Source: an uncultured Prevotellaceae bacterium (GTDB lineage: Bacteria; Bacteroidota; Bacteroidia; Bacteroidales; Bacteroidaceae). From it: a DNA stretch of 12,349 nucleotides. The stretch is from NCBI GenBank assembly GCA_937915745.1, contig CALGGJ010000123.1, positions 1 through 12,349 of the forward strand, read 5' to 3'. This document shows, piece by piece, positions 1 through 6,656 of this stretch (its first letter is position 1; every line of letters begins with the position of its first letter). The notes under the pieces were generated by a model. The model worked only from the letters and a program-made list of their open reading frames with translations. It did no database searches and had not been told where the DNA came from. Made by a program: the position numbers and the translations under genes.

Positions 1-84
1 AAAACCTGCTCGAAAATAAACTTAAAATCATCTAAACGCTAACGGCCGATTTGGGATAAAGCAAAACTGGTATAAACACAAACC

Positions 85-137
85 ATTACTGTCCGCTAAA
101 CTTTGAAGACACACCTCATAGTTTAGCGGACAGCAAT
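85..137. repeat. Long imperfect stem-loop beyond trpS
   Basis: The core arms 89-102 (CTGTCCGCTAAACT) and 120-133 are perfect 14-base inverted repeats. Similarity continues both ways with scattered mismatches (88/134, 103/119, 107/115), giving about 21 pairs out of 24 and a five-base loop. It lies 48 bases past the trpS stop codon, so it could end that operon's transcripts, but no clean T-run follows on the minus strand. The pattern also fits two facing copies of a roughly 24-base mobile-element end, or a small MITE-like remnant. A weaker hairpin (CCTTA/TAAGG, 153-170) lies between it and trpS. No coding sequence is seen in 1-184. Confidence 0.6.
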
Positions 138-184
138 AATAAATAGAACGCACCTTAATTTATTATAAGGAAAGATATAGGAGC

Positions 185-1174
185 TTAATAGACCTTGAAG
201 CCAATGATGCGCCGCACTTCGTTGAGTGTGGCTCGCGAACTCTCCCTCGCCTTCTCAGCTCCCATGCGTGCAATGCGGTCGAGACCATCCTGGTCGGACG
301 AAATCTCTGCAATACGTTCGCGTATAGGAGCAAGAGTCTGGACTATATCCTCGGCCAGCTGCTTCTTCATGTCGCCATAGCGCAGGGTACAGTCGTTCCA
401 TTTCGAGTCGAAATAGTCGTAAGTATCTTTTGCCGAAACAATCTGCATGAGCGTGAAGAGGTTTTGTATCACTTCGGGCTTCCGGCTGTTGGGCTCTTGA
501 GGCCCGTTGTCGGTTACAGCGCGCATCACTTTCTTGCGTATCGACTTCTCGTCTTCACACAGATATATGCAGTTGCCGTTGCTCTTGCCCATCTTGCCTG
601 TACCGTCGAGTCCCGGCACCTTGACGGCATTCTCCCCGAAATAGTAGTTCTGTGGCTCGGGGAAGAACTCTACGCCATAGATGTTATTGAAACGACGTGC
701 ACATCGTCGGGCCATCTCCATGTTCTGCTCTTGGTCCTTACCTACAGGCACCTTGGCTGCGCGGTGTTGCAGTATGTCGGCTGCCATGAGTGTAGGGTAG
801 GTGAGGAGTCCTGCATTCACATTGTCGGGTTGCTGGCGTGCCTTCTCCTTAAATGTGGTGACACGCTCCAGTTCGCCGAGGTAGCAGTTCATGTTGAGAT
901 AGAGATAGAGCTCGATGGTCTCTGGCACATCGCTTTGTATGTATATGGTGGCTTTCTCAGGGTCAATGCCGCAGGCAAGGTATTCGGCCAATATGGTGCG
1001 GGCACTATGTTGTATGTCTTCGGGCTTGGGGTGAGTGGTGAGTGAGTGCCAGTCGGCAATGAAGAAGTAGCAGTTGTACTGGTCTTGCATCTGTACGAAG
1101 CTGCGTGCTGCTCCGAAATAATTGCCCAAATGGAGGTTTCCCGTTGGGCGCATTCCGCTTAATACTGTTTCCAT
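185..1174 (-). CDS. trpS: Tryptophan--tRNA ligase
   Basis: This cytoplasmic class I aminoacyl-tRNA synthetase charges tRNA-Trp with tryptophan using ATP. The 329-residue protein has the usual bacterial TrpS length. The N-terminus METVLSGMRPTGNLHLGNYF carries the HIGH-type motif (HLGN, residues 15-18). AADILQH and VPVGKDQEQN (about 131-151) are typical of the family, and GKMGKS (193-198) is the KMSKS loop. The frame stays open upstream to 1288, but those 38 extra residues overlap the end of the TPR gene and precede the conserved N-terminus, so the ATG at 1174 is preferred. There is no clear Shine-Dalgarno site, as is usual in Bacteroidetes. It is the last gene of the minus-strand cluster, 76 bases after the TPR gene, and is probably transcribed from upstream. 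Confidence 0.97.
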   Translation of the reverse strand: METVLSGMRPTGNLHLGNYFGAARSFVQMQDQYNCYFFIADWHSLTTHPKPEDIQHSARTILAEYLACGIDPEKATIYIQSDVPETIELYLYLNMNCYLGELERVTTFKEKARQQPDNVNAGLLTYPTLMAADILQHRAAKVPVGKDQEQNMEMARRCARRFNNIYGVEFFPEPQNYYFGENAVKVPGLDGTGKMGKSNGNCIYLCEDEKSIRKKVMRAVTDNGPQEPNSRKPEVIQNLFTLMQIVSAKDTYDYFDSKWNDCTLRYGDMKKQLAEDIVQTLAPIRERIAEISSDQDGLDRIARMGAEKARESSRATLNEVRRIIGFKVY

Positions 1175-1250
1175 CTGTGTGTGTTTAGTTATTTCTGTTT
1201 GAATGTTATTCTTCGTTGTTATTGCTTGTGCTTGTTTGTTATCTGCTATG

Positions 1251-2090
1251 TCAGTCTGTCTCTTCCTGCATGTTTGAAAAGCTTCCATTTATTCTGGCCA
1301 TCTGTTCGGGCACATTCTGCAGAGCTTCTTCGGCCAGTTGTGTGGCCTCATCGGTACGTCCCTGTTTCATGAGCAGTTGTCCGAGGTGTATGTATGCATC
1401 GGCATGGAACGGGTTGACGTTTATGATTTGCCGGTATATCTGTTCTGCCTCGTCGGTCCGTTGGGTAGCAACACAGCATTGTGCCTTGATGGTGAGTGCC
1501 TCGTCGTTGTCGGGCATGAGTGCAAGCACCTTGTCGGCATCGGTTTCGGCTTCTTGGTATTGTCCCATCTTGCCAAGTACTGCGGCTCTCAGCATGTATG
1601 CTTCATGAAGGTCGTCTTGCAGGCTGATGGCTATCGTAGCTTCGGCCACAGCTTGAATGAGGTCATCGTGTGCTTGGCTTATCTTGGCCAGGATGTGGTG
1701 CGGTTGAGCCAGGGTCGCGAAATGCCCGATGGCCTCTCTGCATGTTTCCTGTGCCTCTTCGTATTGCTCGCGCTGATATTGCAGTTCGGCAAGCGATATG
1801 GCGAATGCAGGATTGTCGGGTTGGAGGTTGATGAGGCGCTTGAGTTGGTCGATAGCGTTGTCTATATCGTCGTTGGCGAGGTAGGCATTGGCGAGGTGTT
1901 GACGTGTCTCGGCATCGTCGTGTATGTCGAGTGCATGGTTAAGACATGCTATGGCAAAGTCGGTCTGCCGCATGTGCAGTGCCTGTATGCTGTCGTATTT
2001 GAACATGTCGAAGTCGTTGCGCTGTTTCTCCTGTGCTTTCTCTTCGGGTGTGTCTTCTTTTCCTGTGAATAGTGTCTTAAAGAATCCCAT
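1251..2090 (-). CDS. Tetratricopeptide-repeat protein
   Basis: The 279-residue soluble protein is built almost entirely from about seven helix-turn-helix TPR units between residues 25 and 262, for example 60-93, 94-127, 161-195, 196-229 and 230-262. Typical TPR spacing is visible, as in AYLANDDIDNAIDQL, HADAYIHLGQLL and GRTDEAEQ-like segments. A charged N-terminal stretch (MGFFKTLFTGKEDTPEEKAQ) precedes the repeats. No signal peptide, membrane segment or enzyme motif is seen. TPR arrays usually bind partner proteins; the partner cannot be told from sequence. The gene sits 54 bases after recQ and 76 before trpS on the same strand, so it is probably co-transcribed, but adjacency alone does not place it in DNA repair. 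The start is the first ATG and lacks a strong Shine-Dalgarno site. Confidence 0.88.
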   Translation of the reverse strand: MGFFKTLFTGKEDTPEEKAQEKQRNDFDMFKYDSIQALHMRQTDFAIACLNHALDIHDDAETRQHLANAYLANDDIDNAIDQLKRLINLQPDNPAFAISLAELQYQREQYEEAQETCREAIGHFATLAQPHHILAKISQAHDDLIQAVAEATIAISLQDDLHEAYMLRAAVLGKMGQYQEAETDADKVLALMPDNDEALTIKAQCCVATQRTDEAEQIYRQIINVNPFHADAYIHLGQLLMKQGRTDEATQLAEEALQNVPEQMARINGSFSNMQEETD

Positions 2091-2144
2091 GTTGTCTTTC
2101 GTTTGTCTTGATGTCAGGCGTTTCTTGCCTTTATGATTGTTGTG

Positions 2145-4082
2145 TCACGTTCTCATGATTTTGGTGCCGTCGGTTGTTATCTCTTCTTCTTCTATCATGG
2201 TGCGCAGCACTGTGTCGAAGTGAGCCCTGGTGTATGTGCCGGTTTGCAGTTCGTCGATTGTGCCGGTTTGCAGTTCGTCGATTGTGTGTGGTTGGTTGTC
2301 GGCTAATATGTTGAGTATGTGTTTGCGTATTTTGTCGAATGTCTCGGTAGTGAGTTGTTTGCGTTGCGCGATGCATACATCGCATTGTCTGCATGGTTTG
2401 GGGTCTTGTTCGCCGAAATACTTCAGGAGCATCTGGCTGCGGCATTGGTCGGTCTTGGTTGTGTAGTTCAACATGAGTTTTATTCGCCATGCGTAGTCGG
2501 CTTTGCGGTCGTCGTATATCTCGTGTCTCAGCACTATGTCGTCGGGTGGTATGCGTGGTGTGAGCATTTGCAGTGTAGGTGTGTTGCGTCGTGGTATGTA
2601 GTTGACGATGCCCTGTGCCTGCAGGTCTTTCAGTGTGTTGTATATTGTCTCGGGAGTGTATCCGGTGCGGTATGCGAGTGCGATTTCGTCTATTTCGGTG
2701 TAGTCGGCAAACAGCCCTGTGTATTGTCTCAGCAGTGTCTGCAGCAGTTTGTCTGCGCGTGTGTCGCCCGCTGTCAGGTGGTAGAGCTCGTCTTTTCGCA
2801 GTGTGATGCGCAGTCGCGACCTGAAGTTGTTTTCTTCCTGGTAGTTTATGTATCCGGCGTGTGTGAGTATGTTGAGTGCGCTGTTGGCTCTGGGTGGATA
2901 GTGGTGGAAGAAGGTGGCGAATTTCTCGATGCTGAAGTCGAACATGTGTCCGAGTCCTTCGCCCATTCCTATGGCCAGGAAGTGGCATGCGTCTTCGTAT
3001 GTCTGGCGTATGTATTGTGGTTCGGGATATTTGTCGGCAATCCGCTGGTTCATGGTTTTGTTGTCGGTGGGGTTATATAGCAGTACGGCGTATGCTTTCT
3101 CCCCGTCGCGTCCGGCGCGTCCGGCCTCTTGGAAGTAGCTCTCTATTGAGTCGGGCAGGTTGTAGTGTATCACTATTCTCACGTCGGGTTTGTCTATTCC
3201 CATGCCGAATGCGTTGGTTGCCACCATCACTCTCACTTTTCCGTTTGTCCAGAGTTCTTGTCGGTGATTCTTTTCGGTTGGGTTGAGTCCGGCATGGTAG
3301 TTCTCGGCGGTAATTTGGTTTTTGTTGAGTGTCTGTGCTATTTCGGCGGTGAGTTTTCGGCTGCGGGTATATACTATTGCGCTTCCGTTTCCGTGCATTT
3401 TGCTCAGGATGTTGATTGTCTCGCGTGTCTTGTCGGCGGTTTGTCTGACGATGTACGCCAGGTTTTTCCGCTCGAAACTCATTGATATGACGTTGTTTTG
3501 TCCGAACTCGAGTTGTGTCTGTATGTCGCTGACCACTCGTGGTGTCGCTGTTGCCGTGAGTGCGAGCAGTGGCACGTGGTAGGGTATGATGTGTCGCAGT
3601 TGGGCTATCTTGAGGTATGATGGTCTGAAGTCGTAGCCCCATTGTGATACGCAGTGTGCCTCGTCAACGGTTATGAGGCATATGTGTGGTATGAGTCGCA
3701 GGTGGTCGCGGAACGTGGCCGATGCTATTCGCTCGGGCGATATGTATAGGAACTTGTATTTCCCGTATGTGCAGTTTGCGTAGGCCCGTTCCTGTTCGTC
3801 GCGGTTCATGCCCGAGTAGATGGCAGTGGCTTTTATTCCACGTTTTCTGAGCCATGCCACTTGGTCGCGCATGAGTGCAATGAGGGGTGTGATGACGATG
3901 TTGAGCCCCTCCATTGCGAGTGTGGGTATCTGGAAGCATATTGACTTGCCGCCGCCGGTAGGCATGAGTCCCAGGGTGTCGCGCTGGTTGCAGATGCTCT
4001 GTATGATTTCGGCTTGTATGCCACGGAATGAGTCGTAGCCCCAGTTATCTTTCAGTATCTGTAGGTATTCCTCGTTGTGCAT
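2145..4082 (-). CDS. recQ: RecQ-family ATP-dependent DNA helicase
   Basis: This is a superfamily 2 helicase that unwinds DNA 3' to 5' during recombinational repair and replication restart. In the 645 residues, Walker A is MPTGGGKS (40-47), motif II is DEAH (140-143, in TVDEAHCVSQWG), motif III is LTATAT (175-180) and motif VI includes GRAGRDG (321-327). The RecQ-Ct zinc site follows: C547, then C564, C567 and C570 in PKPCRQCDVC, inside a usual RecQ C-terminal region. There is no recognisable HRDC domain. The protein instead ends in a short helical tail containing an exact duplication, TIDELQTG twice (600-615). The start codon at 4082 lies inside the end of recJ, a 38-base overlap that suggests translational coupling. 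RecQ helicases can work with RecJ in end resection, so the pairing makes functional sense. Confidence 0.97.
   Translation of the reverse strand: MHNEEYLQILKDNWGYDSFRGIQAEIIQSICNQRDTLGLMPTGGGKSICFQIPTLAMEGLNIVITPLIALMRDQVAWLRKRGIKATAIYSGMNRDEQERAYANCTYGKYKFLYISPERIASATFRDHLRLIPHICLITVDEAHCVSQWGYDFRPSYLKIAQLRHIIPYHVPLLALTATATPRVVSDIQTQLEFGQNNVISMSFERKNLAYIVRQTADKTRETINILSKMHGNGSAIVYTRSRKLTAEIAQTLNKNQITAENYHAGLNPTEKNHRQELWTNGKVRVMVATNAFGMGIDKPDVRIVIHYNLPDSIESYFQEAGRAGRDGEKAYAVLLYNPTDNKTMNQRIADKYPEPQYIRQTYEDACHFLAIGMGEGLGHMFDFSIEKFATFFHHYPPRANSALNILTHAGYINYQEENNFRSRLRITLRKDELYHLTAGDTRADKLLQTLLRQYTGLFADYTEIDEIALAYRTGYTPETIYNTLKDLQAQGIVNYIPRRNTPTLQMLTPRIPPDDIVLRHEIYDDRKADYAWRIKLMLNYTTKTDQCRSQMLLKYFGEQDPKPCRQCDVCIAQRKQLTTETFDKIRKHILNILADNQPHTIDELQTGTIDELQTGTYTRAHFDTVLRTMIEEEEITTDGTKIMRT
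2236..2283. repeat. Perfect 24-base tandem duplication in recQ
   Basis: Two exact 24-base units, 2236-2259 and 2260-2283, lie in the 3' part of recQ. Identity continues three bases past the second copy (GTG). The unit is a multiple of three, so the frame is kept and the protein gains a second TIDELQTG. Perfect identity suggests a recent slippage event or a site that varies in copy number. Confidence 0.95.
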
Positions 4083-5808
4083 CGTCGTTTTGTGCGTGGG
4101 TCTTTATGTCTTCGATGAGCAGTTGCACTTCGCCGCGTTTGTGTGTGTTTTCTTCTATGGTGTATGCAATGTCGAATGAACGTTTGGTCTTTATGTATCG
4201 TGCTTCCGAGCTTTGTCCGAATGCAATTCCGTTCATCACGTTGTTCGACTTGCTATCGACCAGTTCGAGTTTGATGTGTTCCTGGTCGCGGCCTACTACT
4301 TTGCTCGTTCCGTAGTCATATACCTGATGGGTGCAGAACACCGGTTTGGGGTTTTCGGGTCCGAATGGTCTCATGCGTTTCAGGTCGTTGTGCAGTTTGT
4401 TGGTAATTTCGCGGAAGCTTATTTCTGCGTCGATGTTGAGCGATGGTTTTATTTGTTCGGGCCTTATGTTGGCAGCCACGTATTGGTTGAATCGTTCGCG
4501 GAATGCACTTACGTTTTCCTCCTTCATCGAGAGTCCGGCTGCGTATGTGTGTCCGCCGAAGTTTTCGAGCAGGTCGCGGCAGCTTTCTATGGCTTTATAT
4601 ACGTCGAATCCGGTAACGCTGCGTGCCGAGCCTGTCACTTCGTCGCCCCACTTGGTGAGTACCACGGCCGGGCGGAAGTAGAGCTCGGTCAGTCGTGAGG
4701 CCACGATGCCTATCACACCCTTGTGCCAGTCTTCGCCCACAATCACAATCGCGCTCTCGTCCTGCATCTCGGGCAGTTGGCTCACCAGCCGGCTCGCCTC
4801 TTCGGTCATACGTTTGTCCAGTTCCTTGCGTTCCTCGTTGTATTGGTCTATCTGTCTGGCCAGCTTGATGGCCTGGTCGTAGTCGTGTTCTATGAGCAGG
4901 CGCACCGACTCCTTCCCGTTTTGTATCCGGCCCGAGGCATTGATGCGAGGTCCCATCTTGAATATGATGTCGGTCATGTGAATGTCTTTGTCGGTGAGTC
5001 CGCATACATCGATTATCGCCTTCAGTCCCGTACTCGGGCCAGTGTTCAGCTGTTTCATTCCGTGGTAGGCCAGAATTCGGTTCTCGCCCATGATTGGTAC
5101 GATGTCGGCTGCTATGCTCACCACCACGAGGTCGAGCAGTGGCACGAGTGTGCTGAATGCGATGCCGTTGCTCAGGGCGAAGGCCTGCATCAGTTTGAAC
5201 CCCACACCACATCCCGAAAGGTCCTTGTAGGGGTAGGTGGCTCCTTGCCGCTTGGCGTTGAGTATTGCCACGGCCGGAGGCAGGATGTCGTCGGGCACAT
5301 GGTGGTCGCAGATGATGAAGTCGATGCCCTGGCTCTTGGCATATGCAATCTCCTCCACCGCCTTTATTCCGCAGTCGAGTATGATGATGAGTTTCACGTC
5401 GGTCTGCTTTGCGTAGTCGATTCCCTGGCGCGACACTCCGTACCCCTCTTCGTAACGGTCGGGGATGTAGTAGTCTATGTTTGAGTAGTATTGCCTGAGG
5501 AACCTATACACCAGTGCCACGGCGGTGACTCCATCCACGTCGTAGTCGCCGTAAATCATGATACGTTCTTTGCGTCCCATGGCCATGTTGAGTCGCTCGA
5601 CTGCGAGGTCCATGTCGGTCATGAGGAACGGGTCGTGCAGGTCGTGCAGCTGCGGACGGAAGAAGCGTCGTGCCTCTTCCTCGGTGGTGATGCCGCGGCC
5701 CATGAGCAGTCGTGCCACAACCGAGCTGACATTCAACTTGCGTGCCAGCTCTGCTGCCGCCTCCTGTTCGGACGCAGTAGGTGGAGTATAGTTCCATTCG
5801 TAGTTCAT
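4045..5808 (-). CDS. recJ: Single-stranded-DNA-specific exonuclease RecJ
   Basis: RecJ degrades single-stranded DNA 5' to 3' in recombination and mismatch repair and needs Mn2+ or Mg2+. The 587 residues show the DHH-family order: DYDVDG (88-93), LDCGIKA (144-150), CDHHVPDD (167-174), a conserved SIAADIVPI segment (231-239) and GPRINASGRI (286-295). The DHHA1 domain follows with WHKGVIGIVASRL (361-373) and GGHTYAAGLS (418-427), then a C-terminal OB-like part beginning near RPFGPENPKPVF (480-491). Length and motif order are those of a complete RecJ. It is the first gene of the minus-strand cluster, and a Bacteroidetes -7 box lies about 50 bases upstream. Its last 38 bases overlap the start of recQ. 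Confidence 0.97.
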   Translation of the reverse strand: MNYEWNYTPPTASEQEAAAELARKLNVSSVVARLLMGRGITTEEEARRFFRPQLHDLHDPFLMTDMDLAVERLNMAMGRKERIMIYGDYDVDGVTAVALVYRFLRQYYSNIDYYIPDRYEEGYGVSRQGIDYAKQTDVKLIIILDCGIKAVEEIAYAKSQGIDFIICDHHVPDDILPPAVAILNAKRQGATYPYKDLSGCGVGFKLMQAFALSNGIAFSTLVPLLDLVVVSIAADIVPIMGENRILAYHGMKQLNTGPSTGLKAIIDVCGLTDKDIHMTDIIFKMGPRINASGRIQNGKESVRLLIEHDYDQAIKLARQIDQYNEERKELDKRMTEEASRLVSQLPEMQDESAIVIVGEDWHKGVIGIVASRLTELYFRPAVVLTKWGDEVTGSARSVTGFDVYKAIESCRDLLENFGGHTYAAGLSMKEENVSAFRERFNQYVAANIRPEQIKPSLNIDAEISFREITNKLHNDLKRMRPFGPENPKPVFCTHQVYDYGTSKVVGRDQEHIKLELVDSKSNNVMNGIAFGQSSEARYIKTKRSFDIAYTIEENTHKRGEVQLLIEDIKTHAQNDDAQRGIPTDTER

Positions 5809-5856
5809 GACTTTGCTCGTATCATTTCAGAGGCTTCATGTCCATATTCGGGCATT

Positions 5857-5864
5857 CAAAGGTA
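5857..5864 (-). promoter_or_regulatory. Bacteroidetes-type -7 box upstream of recJ
   Basis: The minus strand reads TACCTTTG, an exact TAnnTTTG match to the Bacteroidetes housekeeping sigma consensus. Transcription would start near 5850, leaving about 40 bases before the recJ ATG. No good TTTG -33 box is visible at the expected distance. It could drive the whole recJ-recQ-TPR-trpS cluster. Confidence 0.55.
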
Positions 5865-5914
5865 GTGATAAAATCTGATATATGCATCGTCATCGGCAAA
5901 TAATATTATCAGCG

Positions 5915-5933
5915 ACACTGTATTTAACAGTGT
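5915..5933. repeat. Perfect 7-base stem hairpin
   Basis: ACACTGT (5915-5921) and ACAGTGT (5927-5933) flank a five-base ATTTA loop. No T-run follows on either strand, so it is a weak terminator candidate. It marks the recJ-side edge of the GC-rich island. Confidence 0.5.
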
Positions 5934-5936
5934 TTA

Positions 5937-6115
5937 ACCCTGTTTGTATAGTCGGGGAGGGCAAAAGAGCATGGTGAAACCCTGTCTCGGAATCATTCCG
6001 GACTAGGCCCTTATGCACAATCTTGCACTGTCCCCTGGTGAATGCACCCGAAGCCTCCGGGCGTGTGGCTGGAATCGATACCCTGACTGTAACCGTGAAT
6101 TCATTATTCACCCCG
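5937..6115 (-). other. GC-rich, structure-prone island; small ORF or RNA
   Basis: This stretch is clearly richer in G and C than the AT-rich DNA on both sides. It contains an odd palindrome around CGGAATCATTCCG (near 5990), GGTG-aatg-CACC (near 6038), and GTGAAT/ATTCAC hairpin arms (near 6096-6112). On the minus strand a GTG at 6111, preceded by GGCGGG, opens a 73-codon frame ending at 5890 (starting V/MNNEFTVTVRVSIPATRPE). That product has no domain I recognise, and GGCGGG would be an unusually strong ribosome site for this genome. A structured RNA is at least as likely as a protein. I could not match it to a known RNA family by eye. Confidence 0.3.
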
Positions 6116-6283
6116 CCATTTCAGTCTGGGCATTATGATGGCAATTTTTCGCATATAACCAACTTATATACAGAGTATTAAGTAAGTATGCAAAATGATG
6201 AAATATGCCAAAATTCTACTGTATGTTCCCGACATTTAAGGCTTAAAATCAGCCCGTTTTTTATACTCCAAAACACCCTTTTT

Positions 6284-6344
6284 GGCGAAATTTTACTAAA
6301 CACTTTTTAACAGTGAATTTACACTTTTTAAGACAACTTTTCGC
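6284..6344. repeat. GGCGAAA/TTTCGCC arms around direct repeats
   Basis: GGCGAAA (6284-6290) and TTTCGCC (6338-6344) are inverted repeats. Between them the 11-base ACACTTTTTAA occurs at 6300-6310 and 6321-6331, one 21-base period apart (two helical turns). This could be a protein-binding site, but the AT-rich composition makes chance repeats easy. Confidence 0.35.
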
Positions 6345-6406
6345 CGATTGTTCATGTTCCGTAACCTCAAAATGTTGAGTGATGGCACACTATTTTTTCT
6401 TCCCTC

Positions 6407-6445
6407 CTTTCATTCTTCATGGGTATGTACCATGATTGAAGAAAG
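6407..6445. repeat. Imperfect pyrimidine/purine hairpin
   Basis: The 16-base arms 6407-6422 (CTTTCATTCTTCATGG) and 6430-6445 match at 12 of 16 positions around a seven-base loop. Pyrimidine-rich and purine-rich sequence continues outward on the respective sides to about 6393 and 6459. No role is evident. Confidence 0.45.
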
Positions 6446-6464
6446 GGAAAGAAGAAAGATGGGA

Positions 6465-6481
6465 TTGAAACCGTGTTTCAA
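6465..6481. repeat. TTGAAA-ccgtg-TTTCAA hairpin
   Basis: Perfect six-base arms surround a five-base loop, three to four bases after the purine-rich tract of the preceding hairpin. It lies about 175 bases upstream of the HNH start codon and outside the predicted transcript, so an operator or an old element end is more likely than a leader structure. Confidence 0.35.
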
Positions 6482-6594
6482 GGTGTGTTCATCGCGAAAT
6501 CAAAACGGGATTTGGTTCTTATGTATTGAAAACAGATACATTGATGCAGTCAACAATGTTAATCTTTGAAAAGAAAAGAAAGCTTGACACAGCT

Positions 6595-6629
6595 TTTGAA
6601 AGAAAAGCCGTAGAAAAATTGTACCTTTG
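6595..6629 (+). promoter_or_regulatory. Bacteroidetes-type promoter of the HNH gene
   Basis: TACCTTTG (6622-6629) matches the TAnnTTTG -7 consensus exactly. A TTTG at 6595-6598 can serve as the -33 box, although the 23-base spacer is a little long. Transcription from about 6637 would leave some 20 bases before the ATG at 6657. This also excludes the in-frame TTG at 6627, which lies within the -7 box. Confidence 0.65.
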
Positions 6630-6630
6630 C
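6621..6630 (+). other. Match to the CTnDOT-type attB core
   Basis: GTACCTTTGC fits GTAnnTTTGC, the 10-base core that the Bacteroides conjugative transposon CTnDOT uses in its target sites. It coincides with the promoter -7 box, whose consensus is almost the same, so the match may only reflect the promoter. No integrase gene or second copy was found in the window. Confidence 0.25.
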
Positions 6631-6656
6631 AGACTGATAAATCGGAATTTGGAACT

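Larger units (their letters stand above)
5809..6656. other. 848-base gap between recJ and the HNH gene
   Basis: This divergent gap between minus-strand recJ and plus-strand HNH holds no convincing gene. From recJ outward it contains the recJ promoter box, a short hairpin (5915-5933), a GC-rich island (about 5937-6115), an AT-rich stretch with short repeats (6284-6344), two hairpins (6407-6445, 6465-6481) and the HNH promoter. A 10-base string, TTTAACAGTG, occurs at 5923-5932 and again at 6306-6315. An open frame at 6348-6569 (+, 73 codons) runs through the hairpins, has no ribosome site and resembles nothing I know. Confidence 0.7.

Noticed and set aside
1175..1288. In-frame 38-residue extension of trpS
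   Set aside because: It overlaps the TPR gene and has a low-complexity, untypical sequence. TrpS proteins begin close to the METVLSGMRPTG segment.
1338..2072. A 244-codon plus-strand frame
   Set aside because: It lies fully antisense to the TPR gene and shows no recognisable motif.
2131..2988. A 285-codon minus-strand frame rich in Arg, His and Thr
   Set aside because: It is a shifted frame of recQ. The skewed composition comes from reading recQ codons out of phase.
2319..3080. A 253-codon plus-strand frame
   Set aside because: It is antisense to recQ, cysteine- and valine-rich in the way shadow frames are, with no ribosome site or family likeness. Long antisense frames occur across this cluster because of its codon bias.
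6040..6090. tRNA T-arm-like sequence (GGGTATCGATTCC on the minus strand)
   Set aside because: The loop does not fit TTCRA, the stem does not pair and no acceptor or anticodon arm is present.
6000..6140. Cobalamin-riboswitch-like strings (CTGACTGTAACCG, CAGTCTGGGC)
   Set aside because: The conserved boxes are not in the right order or spacing, and no transport or cobalamin gene follows on that strand.
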